Shown here: positions 19,075 to 29,500 of the stretch, one piece after another | Numbering within the stretch: the stretch's first letter is position 1 | Layout of the letters: every line of letters begins with the position of its first letter | Source of the DNA: a candidate division WOR-3 bacterium | Lineage (GTDB): Bacteria; Hydrothermota; Tepidihabitantia; SM23-42; JAOAFX01 | Direction of reading: 5' to 3' | NCBI GenBank assembly: GCA_039802005.1 | Contig: JBDRVV010000017.1 | Span: 1-61,189, forward strand | DNA: 61,189 nt | The notes under the pieces: model-generated | The model's database searches: none | Told to the model about the DNA's origin: nothing | The model's input: only the letters and a program-made list of their open reading frames with translations | Translations under genes and position numbers: made by a program

Positions 19075-19215
19075 ATTCTAATACCGAAATTCTAAATACT
19101 AAACAATCTTTAAATCCTAAATTCCAATTATTCAAACTAATTAATTGTTTGAAAATCTGGAATTTGAATACTGGAATTTGTTTCGGATTTCGGATTTCGA
19201 ATTTCGAATTTTGCG
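19075..19215. repeat. AAATTC/TTCGGATTTCG dispersed repeat between sucC and sucD
   Basis: A low-complexity element made of GAAATTCTAAATAC and TTTCGGATTTCGGATTTCGAATTTCG motifs facing each other, with an ATTAATTAATT-type centre. The same family occurs at 39587-39700, inside the giant gene at about 22995-23012 and 25605-25650, and in part at about 44893-44930. It separates sucC and sucD, which are normally adjacent. A 60-codon open frame across it is an artefact of the repeat. Confidence 0.75.
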
Positions 19216-19245
19216 AACTTACTGTGTATAATTTATTTTCTGCTT

Positions 19246-20436
19246 TCATTCTATTTCCTTTGCCGCCTTTATTGCTTCCTGTATAACCTGTTCAATCGGT
19301 GTATCATACGCATAGACCTTTATGTTTTTAAACAGGTCTGGATATTCCTTTTTTGCTTCTTCAAATATCCTTCTTCCTTCTTCCTCCATATTACCTGCCA
19401 TTCTCATTACCATTGGCTTTTGCGGTTTATTTTCAATAACATATTGCACAACTGCCTTTGCCCAGTCATCGCAACGGGAAATTCCGCCAAATCGAGCTCC
19501 AAAGATAACTTTGACCTTCGGATTGTTGATTAACAATCCAAGCATTGCCTTTAATTTCTCTTGAGTAGGTGCACCGCCCGAGTCCATAAAATTTGCTGGT
19601 CTACCTCCATAATGGGTGATCAAATCAAGTGCAGCAATACCAAATCCTGCACCACCCGGAAATACACCAATATCACCATCCGGGTCAACATCGGCATAAG
19701 GAATTCCTGCCGCCTTTGCGAGTTTTTCCCTTTCGGTCAATTCGCCTATCTCATTTCTTGCAACAATTCCCATCTCTTTTAATTCCGGATGTCTGAACAT
19801 TGCATCTTCATCTAAATCTACCTTAGAATCAAGGGCAATAACCTTTTTATCTTTCGTGATAACAAGGGGATTAATCTCAACAAGTTTACAATCATAATCA
19901 ATAAAGAGATTATACACATTAAAAATTACATTTGCCATACCAGTTAACAAATCGCCACTGAATCCCAATTCTCCAGCAATTTTCTTTGCCTGATAATCAA
20001 ATATCTTCTCTCCGGGATTAAAATAATATTTTTTTATCGCCTGTGGTTCTGTTTTTGCAATTTCTTCTATCTCCATTCCTCCTTGCAGACATAACATCAA
20101 AAGTGGTTTATGGGCAATGCGGTCAATCAAAGCCGAAATATATAATTCCTGTTCAATGTCAAGTTTTCTTTCAACAAGAACCTTTTCTATGACAAAGGGT
20201 CCGTGTTTTTTACCCAACATTCCATTGATCTTTTCTTCCGCCTCTGCCCTGTTTTGAGCAAACTGGATTACACCTGCCTTTCCCCTGCCACCCAAAAAAA
20301 CCTGTGCCTTAATCACAACCGGATAGACAACCTTATCAAGTTCAAAGAATGAATTCTTATCAACGACTATACCATCAGGGACAGGGATCTTTTTCCTCTT
20401 AAATAGCATCTTACCTTCATACTCATATAGTCGCAT
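19246..20436 (-). CDS. sucC: Succinyl-CoA ligase (ADP/GDP-forming), beta subunit
   Basis: A 396-residue ATP-grasp subunit that binds the nucleotide and partners SucD. The N-terminus MRLYEYEGKMLF, the GGRGKAG phosphate-binding loop, the VEINPL motif and the C-terminal FMDSGGAPT and GGISRCDDWA segments are typical. The ATG at 20436 is only 6 bases from a TATAAT box, and no ribosome site is possible, so the message should be leaderless. Confidence 0.96.
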   Translation of the reverse strand: MRLYEYEGKMLFKRKKIPVPDGIVVDKNSFFELDKVVYPVVIKAQVFLGGRGKAGVIQFAQNRAEAEEKINGMLGKKHGPFVIEKVLVERKLDIEQELYISALIDRIAHKPLLMLCLQGGMEIEEIAKTEPQAIKKYYFNPGEKIFDYQAKKIAGELGFSGDLLTGMANVIFNVYNLFIDYDCKLVEINPLVITKDKKVIALDSKVDLDEDAMFRHPELKEMGIVARNEIGELTEREKLAKAAGIPYADVDPDGDIGVFPGGAGFGIAALDLITHYGGRPANFMDSGGAPTQEKLKAMLGLLINNPKVKVIFGARFGGISRCDDWAKAVVQYVIENKPQKPMVMRMAGNMEEEGRRIFEEAKKEYPDLFKNIKVYAYDTPIEQVIQEAIKAAKEIE

Positions 20437-20442
20437 ATGGGT

Positions 20443-20471
20443 ATTATATGCACACTGAAAAAAATTTCAAG
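20443..20471 (-). promoter_or_regulatory. Promoter of sucC (leaderless start)
   Basis: -35 TTGAAA (20466-20471) and -10 TATAAT (20443-20448) on the - strand with a 17-base spacer. Six bases after the -10 comes the ATG, so transcription should begin at or next to the start codon. Confidence 0.75.
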
Positions 20472-20556
20472 TGAAAAGTGTGAATAGCCGAAGGTATTTT
20501 TAAAGGGATAGAATCCCTTTGATGTATGTTCCACATTGAATCGATGAGCCTAAATT

Positions 20557-23500
20557 TTATCGCACCAGTATGAACTTCTTCTTTAATTCAATTCCGGGGC
20601 AATCAAATTTCACAAAATAGACACCACTTGCAATATTACTAACTATAAAATTATGCCTGCCCTTTTCCTTCATTCCCCGTTCTTTTGAGACCAATCTGCC
20701 ACAGGCATCATAAACAGAGATTTCTATTTTCTGTGAAATTAAAAGGTTATAGGTAATTGAAAGGCAGTTCGTTGGGCTTGAACCGAAATTGACAATAATA
20801 TGTTTTAGCATCTCATCTCCCTGAGGTCCACCTGTAATTCCCCTATCTGTTGGTTCATAGATTACTACACCCAAGTTCGGGTCATCGTAGTAGTCATAGA
20901 TGTAATATTCAATAGATTCAGGCTCTGGGGGATACCAATAATTATGCCGGGCATCAATTGAATCCGGTGTATTGTTATAGATGTGATATAAGAAACTGTG
21001 CTCAAAGACATTCTCTTTCCCAATATACAGTGAACCATCCCTATTCTCTTTGTCATTCTGAACCATGCCCTGAACTTGATTCACGGGTTGTTTCAGCATC
21101 TCATCTTTATTAAACGTTTCACGGTTCACGGCACACGTTCCATAATTCTTCCCTTCTTCACCCTTTAAGTATATCCCAATTCCGTTCTCTTTTATTAAAT
21201 TCTCCTTCACATTACCACTCATATCAACGATCACCAGACCAGTGTCATTACTGGTAATTTTGTTGTCCTTTATTGTTCCTCCACCACCAATTACCATGAT
21301 GCCTGTTTTATTTTTGGTGACTACAAAATTCTTTAGCGTGAAGTTCTGGGCAGAAATCTTGATTCCTGTCTTATTATTGCTCAAACTACAATCCTTCGCC
21401 TCAAATTTATTTCCGAGAAATTCTATACCACAATCTGAGCAGAAGTCTATCCTTGAATCCTTTATCTCAAAATTATTGCAATCAGAAATCTCAATCCCAT
21501 TCGTTGCATACTCAACCACCCAATCCTTTATCTCCAACTTTATGCCTTTTGCCTTTTTGTCATGCTGAATCGGATTCCGCATCTCTCCACCCTTATTGAC
21601 ATCACAAGTGATCTTACCCCTGTCATTTTTATCCTGATACCCCGGTTTCCTGATACCCTTTCCACTGATACCCTGATTTTCTGATATCCTTTCTCTCCGC
21701 CCATCTGCGTCATATTCAGCGCCCATCCGCACCTTTGCGAAACGAATTCCATACCAATCCCCGGGCTTCGGCTCATAGGCATCGGAAGTAAACAAAATTC
21801 GTGTATCATCCTGACGACCATCTGGATTGAGGCTTTCAGTCTTATTTTTCGGAGTAGGGACTTCAATCCCGTGATATAAGATGTTATCTGCTTGGTAAAT
21901 CAAACCGCTACAACTTTCCGTTCCACGGTTCACGGTAAACGTTTCGCGATTCTTCCCTTTTCTCCCTGTCTCCTTGTCTCCCAATCTCCCCATCTCTATC
22001 TTTCCATATACTATCAATTCAGCCTTTGTTGTATCCACGCCACCCTGCGCCCCATCCATACCAGCAGTAAAATAGACCTCAGTCCCGGGCTCAATCGTTA
22101 AGGTCACACCCTCGGGCACAATCACATCGCCGCCAACATTGACAATCCCGCTCCAGACCGTGCCCGGTTCAATCTCACCCCAGGTTGAAAAGTATTTGAA
22201 GTCAACCATTCCACAATTGGGATTTTCATCATCATCATAGATATGGGCATCGATTGAATCCGCATTGGTATAGTTCCAGTAATTTCCCTGTGCCATTATC
22301 ATAAATGGTGAATGATTACATAAAAAGTAAGGACCAATAAGTTCACCATCATAAATCCTGTTTTTGCCATCATCAATTGTTGTTTGATTCTCAAGATTGC
22401 CAAGATTCAACAATTGGCTTTTTGATACATTATGCCAGACCTGATAGCGTTGATTGTTGGTGATATTGTTTCCGGTGATGATTGCTTCAAAGTTTGCAGA
22501 AATATCACCACAAGCATAGAGACCAACGACATTGTGATTGAACGAGTTATTAGCAACGATTGTTACAGTGGGCGATGATACCTCTTCATAGTATTTTGCA
22601 AAAGTCAATCCCACTTTATTGTTTGAAAACTGATTATTGATTATGGTTATCTTCGTCCCCGGTTTATATGCATACCAGCCCTGATAGATTCCAGCAAGTT
22701 CAATCACTGGCCAGGGATACCAGCCATTATTAGTGAAATTATTCCTATCAATCAGAATATCAAATGAATCGCCAAAGAAATCAAAGCCATGGAATTCATT
22801 TGAATCAAAGAGATTATCCGTAACCTCACCGGTTATCCACCCTGAGGTATAAATCCCCCGGAAGTTATCAATAATCTGATTGCCATTGATATGAATATGT
22901 GAATTGGAGAGAATTATTCCAGTGCAAGTGAAAAGGAGTGAATCCTCTCCGCCTTTAGCACGCCTTGGAGTGTGTGAATTTGTTTGGAGTTTGGATTTTG
23001 GATTTCGGCATCTAAATTCCTCCAATTTATCTTCAAATATCTTATTCCTGTGGATATAATTACTATCAATCACGACTTTAGAGTTTTGACAGTGAATTCC
23101 CGTGTAGAAATTTTCTTTAACTGATGAATGCCTGATTGTTACATCGCTATTATTTTCAATCACCACGCCAATACCGTTGCTGTCAATCAAGGACCTTATA
23201 ATTTCACCCGAGGCACGGTCAAAACTAATCCCATAATTGCTTCGGGCTATGTGGCAGAGACCCAAATCACCGATACTATTTCGAGTAAATCTGATTCCAT
23301 ACCAGGGCAGAGAATCGGTATAAGATGTGAACCTTATCGAATCTCCAATAATATCACCGCGGGCATTCAGGCTACCCTTTATTATCAACTCGCACATATC
23401 CGGGTCATTTCCTGATCCCCGGTCATCAGGATACTGGAGATAGACATCCGTCCCCGGTAGTAATGTGAGCGTAACTTTCTCTCTTACCGTCACATCACCG

Positions 23501-26500
23501 GTGATAAAGACATTTCCGGACCAAATAGTATTTTCAGTAATCTCCCCACTCTGCCAGTTGGGGATATGGGCAGTGATATCCGTATGAACGATATTGTATG
23601 TGTCACCTTGCCCCGATGTCCATACCAGATAAATCGGCACCGCACTCCTCTGTTGTTCCCCTTTTTCACCCTTATTCACCCATTTTCTCCCTTGTTCATC
23701 CTTCATTGCACCCTGCACATAATATTCACTACTTGCCGGTGTCGGTATTACTGGGTGAGGCGCTGACCAATTAAATCCATCAAAAAATGTCCAGTAAATT
23801 CTATAGTCATTGCTTACTTTTTCACTATAGAAAACCTGTGAGCCACATAGAATAATCGGCGCCATTGAACTATCCGGCGAATTGGAAAGATTTTTCAATT
23901 CCGACCAACCAAATTGCCCTTCAATTTTCCCTTTGCCAAAGGATAAAACAGTGGGATTTTTCTGGATTTCACCCTTCCTGGTTTCATTTCCTATACGAGC
24001 GTAGCGATCCGGCATCTCCTGCAAGCGAAGCGATCCTGCAAGTCCCGCAAGGGACGATACTGCATCTCCTGCATCTTCATTTTGCCCTGAATTGCCTTTA
24101 ATTGGCTTGTATGTAAAATAAATGTCGTTGAAAAGTTCAAATACCACACTCAACCGATTCTTATATTTCTCAATGCACGGCCGTTTTGCATCTATCTCAC
24201 CAACAAACCCCGCAGTCAAATCCTCTTTTGGTGCAAATTCAGTTCCATCCCAATATGTATACTGAATATGGCCATATTTATCCGACCAGACGATATGAGG
24301 ATAATTATTATCATCCAAAACAATCGATGGCGATGCCATCTCCTCTTCTGGCGGCCAGGGCGGCGGTGAGACGAGCACCGCAGAGTCAATTACCATCTCT
24401 GTAATACTCAATGGGTCAATAAGCAGGAATTTTAAGAGATATAACTTCCAGTACAATATCTGTCCAACCGTCTTTTCTTCTTCAATCACCACAAAACCAG
24501 TATCCTCTGAACAAACAAATGAAGGGGCGAGAATACGGGAATTGGGGCTATATGGTCTCTCCCAGATTATCAAAGGTTCCTCCCAGATTTCACCAATCCC
24601 TTTGCGATACCACAATTTATGACGGGCATAGACAGGCACTGAGCCCGAAATCCAGACTTCGTGGATTGTATTTCGTTGATAAGATACTGCTGGATAAGCC
24701 CCCTCCCCAATAATTCTTTCTCTGTTACCTCTGCCTCTGTCATTCTGAACTTGTTTCAGAATCTCATCTGCCCTTCCTCTCCTCTTTAGTCCTCTTGAAC
24801 CTTCTATCGCCTTAAATTGCCCCAAATTGCCTTCAATTGCCTCATCCATTGCATAAACGATATAATCCCCGCACCGATAAAAGGTATGAAGGCGACCCGC
24901 ATCATCAAGCACCAATCTTTTGGCATTATTACTCGCCGTCGCCAATCTGGTATCTGAAGTCCTATATGGCAGTCCAATCTCAGCCTTGGCATATTTTATC
25001 CCATACCTCGGTTGGTTTCCATAGACACAGACAGTGTGTAGTCTTACGCCGTCAAAGAATGCCTTGGGTGCAAAACAATTCTCTAAAGTGGAAGTAATTG
25101 TGGTCTTATACCACTTATTGTATTGCCATAGGCCATAAACTAAATCAAACTTTGAATCGGGCTGAATTGCGGGCTCTTCAATCCAGACTATTAAATAAGG
25201 CGAAAATACAATCGGATTTTTTGATATACGATTTGGTGAATTAGAAATATTTTCTATTGCGCCGAACTCTGAGTAGAACCATTTCTTTCTATGATAAATC
25301 TCGCCAGAATTCTCCCAGACCACATCAATTATCTCTCCATCAACCGAAATTTTTGGACTATTGCCGTTTCCGAGAACTATCGGTTCTGTCCAATTCAGCA
25401 TCCCAAACCCCTTTCGTTCTTTGAAGGAGGGGCCATCCTTCCAATCCCTTCGTCCTTGATGGGAGAAGGTTAGGGTGTCATTCTGAACAATGTCATGCTG
25501 AACTTGTTTCAGCATCTCGTCTTGTTTCAGAATCTCATCCACCAAAATCCCCTCGCCCTTAATGGGAGAGGATAAAGGTGAGGGTGAATTTGGAATTTGA
25601 CTATTGAAATTTGTTTCGGATTTAGAATTTCGGATTTCGGATTTACCTCCCCTTGATTTCCCTTTATAGCCCTTAATCCCCCCTGATAACCCCTGTATGT
25701 AATAAACACTATTCCCTTTCTCATAAACAATCTGCGGAATGCTATCCCAAACCATCGCCAGATGGGGATTCTTCAAGAACTCACTAACATCATAAATTAT
25801 TTCTTCAACTTCAAAATTCCCATTTGGTGGCGCACCAATATGATAAACCCCGAACATCAAATGACTCACCGGGTCCATTCCCGCATATTCCCTTTCTTCA
25901 AATGCCAGATAACCATAATCACCTTTTACTACAAAAGAAGGAGACTGCAGAGCCCGGGTAGTCTGGGTATAAATACAGACCGGGACTCCCCAGCCAGTTA
26001 ATTCTTTATACCAATAACCATTTCCCTTTTTGTAGACCAGATGCACCCGGTGCAATTCATCAACCGCAATCGCCGGATACTCACCAAAATCAATCATTTG
26101 TTTTGCTTGCCAGGTATTGCCCTGGTCAACAGAGTACGAATAAAATATGCTATCCTCGGAAGTAAATACAAAATGTAAAACGCCATTATCATAAACAAGT
26201 TTTTCACCATTCCCGGCCGTCGCCGTTGAATCACTTGATGTAAAATAGCAGATAGAAAATGGATTATTGCTCATATCCGTACCTGTATTATTCGCAATGT
26301 CTTTTGAGACAACTTTTATCAAGCAATTATCCGATGGATGCCCAGGCACAGTCCAGTCATACTGATAAGAAGCGATCGGCTCAAAGATTGTATCTATTCC
26401 CGTTACATTATGCCACTCCGCACCACTGTTGGTTGAATAGTAGATGGTCTGTAGTCCAACCTTTGTTGTATCTATTGCATTCCAGATTATTGGATAGACA

Positions 26501-29500
26501 CTGCCAATCTCTAACTTCTCACCACCATTCGGTTGAATGACCTGAACAATCGGTGGTTCGGTATCCTCACCAATGAATAGCCTCTTTATCGTTCCGCCAT
26601 GGTCGCCAACCCATTCTGAGCGGGCAAAATGCTCAAGACGGAGTTCCTTTATAACCTCCGGTATCGCATTGTATTCAGCAATATAGTCACTGCGTATGTT
26701 TCTATAGCACCACTCCCAGGTATTATAATGCGGGGTCGGGTCGCCCATATCTACCCAGCCGGTATTCTGCCACCAGTTTGAGGCATTCTTTGCATAATAC
26801 AACCACCTGTCCTGCCCTTGATTATCATGAATCAACAAGCCCAATATCAAACTGTGGTCTTTATCATACTGCTCCCAGTAGACTATCGTGTGTTCTTCTA
26901 CTGGAAGATCTGTGATATCATTTCGGAGTGTTGGGTGATAATCTGTCCAAAATGCACCTTCGCCCTGATTTCCGTTGTTATCAATATAAAGCCTGACCGA
27001 ATCACCATCAGCAATGCACTTCAAAATGGCATTTGGGTCATTGCCTAAAATTTCCGCATACCAATGATTATTATAAGGAAACTTGCGCCAAACTTTAATA
27101 TCGTCAATATAGGCACGAAACTCACCGGTCTCTGCATTTTGTCCATCATCGTAGACAACTAAAATATTATCCAAAATCTCACCCGCTGCAGGTGTAAGAT
27201 TGAATATATACTCCACCCATTGGTCCTGGTCCGAAACAGTATGGACTGCTGGGTGAATCCAAGTCCCGTTCTGGTCAATTATCCAGCCGTATTGATTATG
27301 CCAGAAATTCTTAAGATTCAAACCGCCCCAGGTTATCCCATCCAGAGAAATATGACCATAATTGCCAGGTGATTTGGCAACATTTATTTTAAAAGAGATA
27401 AAAGTCGGATCATCAGTAATCAATAGATTTTCATCAAAGACCTTAAAGATCGCATAACTGTTAGCATCTGTACTTATGTCCTCCCCTTTTATAAGATATG
27501 CCCATTCATTACCATTGGGCGGAACTGGTAATTTATAAAGTCCAGCCGAGTCTGATGTGATGCATTGCTTATTTTTTTCTAAAATGCAATTTTCTAAAGG
27601 TTGCGTATGGGTAGGCTCAAAACCTGAATATGAGAAAGCGCTTCTATCTTCAGTAAATCTTAAATCCTTTATTGAGCAACCATGGTCGCCGCTCCAATCT
27701 TTTCTTGAATAATGGCCGAGTCTCACTGCCTTTAAAATCTTTGGCGAAGTGCCATATTCATTATAAAAATCATTATAGACATTTCTTGAAAAACCTTCCC
27801 ATTTGTTATAATTGTATCTCTGGGTTGGGTCACCCATATCAACAACCCCAATTTCCGACCAGTGATTTGGGGCATTCGGCGCATAAGTTAGCCAGCGGTC
27901 ATCCCCCTGCTCATCCTGAATCAATAGCGAATATAAAGATGCATGGGCTAAATCATATTGCTGCCAGTAGATAAGCAATTTTTCTCCAACCGTGATATCA
28001 GGAATATCTTTTCGCAGCCAAGGCACACTGCTCCAAAATGTATCAGGATATGCACCCTGATTATCCAGCATTAATCTCACACCATCATCGGATTGTGGTT
28101 CAAACCGAACACTGGCATTGGTATCATTGGGTGCAACCTCAAAATACCAAGTATTTTCCAGTGGGAATTGGGAGAATATCTGTATGTCATCAATATAAGC
28201 AACGAAGTTACCGGTCTCTTGTGGGTCCCGGTCATCATAAATGAGTTCAAGATAGTCAATTGTCTCACCCGCCGCAGGATTGAGGGTAAAGATATATTGA
28301 ACCCACTGTCCTTTTGGTGCGCTATGCCAGGCTGGATGGATAATCTGCGAGGTCTGGTCTATTATCCGATTGTATTTTGTCCAGGCCCTCAAAATCTTGC
28401 CTGATTTCGTATGGCAATCAACACAGATATGACCGGAGTCCGTAGGCGCTTCTTTTACATATATCCAAAAGGAAAGATAGTTATTACTGGTGATTGGAAA
28501 GTCATAGTCCAGTATCTTAAAAATGACATAATTATTGCCTGATGTCCCATAGTCATTGCCATAAATTTTATACATCTTATCACCAGAGTGTGGATTTACA
28601 CCGCCCTCTGGACCACTCCGCAGAGCACCATAATTATTTACACCATCAACACCAATAAGAGTGTTTTCCAGACATGGTGCATCGCCATCTTCAAAACCGC
28701 AATAATTGAAAGTAGTAATTGAAAAAGTAAAATCACTCTCATCCCTTGTTTTATTTCCCGCATAATCCGAAACCACGACCAGTATTTTACAATCACTTGA
28801 ATTAACATAAGGCACAAGCCAGTCATAACTTCTTGTATCACCAGAAAGATTAACCACAATTGGCTCCCAAGTATTACCACCGTCCGTTGTAAGCAAAATA
28901 GAATCAATTTTTGCAATCACAACATTGTCCTCAGCAGTCCAGGTAATAGTATGAACTTCACCAGCATAGAAACTCTCGCCTCCGTTTGGAAAGACCATAG
29001 TAGTCTTTGGTAGTATTTCTACTTTCCTGAATGTAAGATAAAATTGGGTATTGGTTGAATTGCCTTCAGTCCAGATAACATAAAGAGCATCTTTTTGTGG
29101 AGAAATATCAGCATGAGGGTAAATTGACCAGCGGCCGGCAGTTTGAGATAAATTTACTGGTGGCGATGCCTGTCCATCATACACCTCGGCGTAATAAATG
29201 TTTTTGTTTTTCTCCCAGACGACATAATTATTATTAGCAACAATCCCCCAGTCACCATTATCTATAATCACAGGGGCCGATAAAATGTAGTTTGCACCAT
29301 CCCACACGAGATTATGATAATCAATTTTATACCCACCTGATGAATTTGTCAAAACTAAACTAAGAGTATCAGTGCTACCAGAAAGATATGGGTGAAGACC
29401 ATACGCAAGCCATTGCTCATCTGACCACGAACCCCCTGAAAAATTTCTATATCTAAAGTAAATGTCCGCATAATCTTCATATGTGCTGTAAACGAGGGCA

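Noticed and set aside
19067-19249. 60-codon open frame between sucD and sucC on the - strand
   Set aside because: It is a translation of the AAATTC/TTCGGATTTCG repeat, with low complexity and no ribosome site.
20501-20522. AAAGGGAT/ATCCCTTT hairpin as a terminator for the giant gene
   Set aside because: No T-run follows on the - strand; it may be a repeat remnant.
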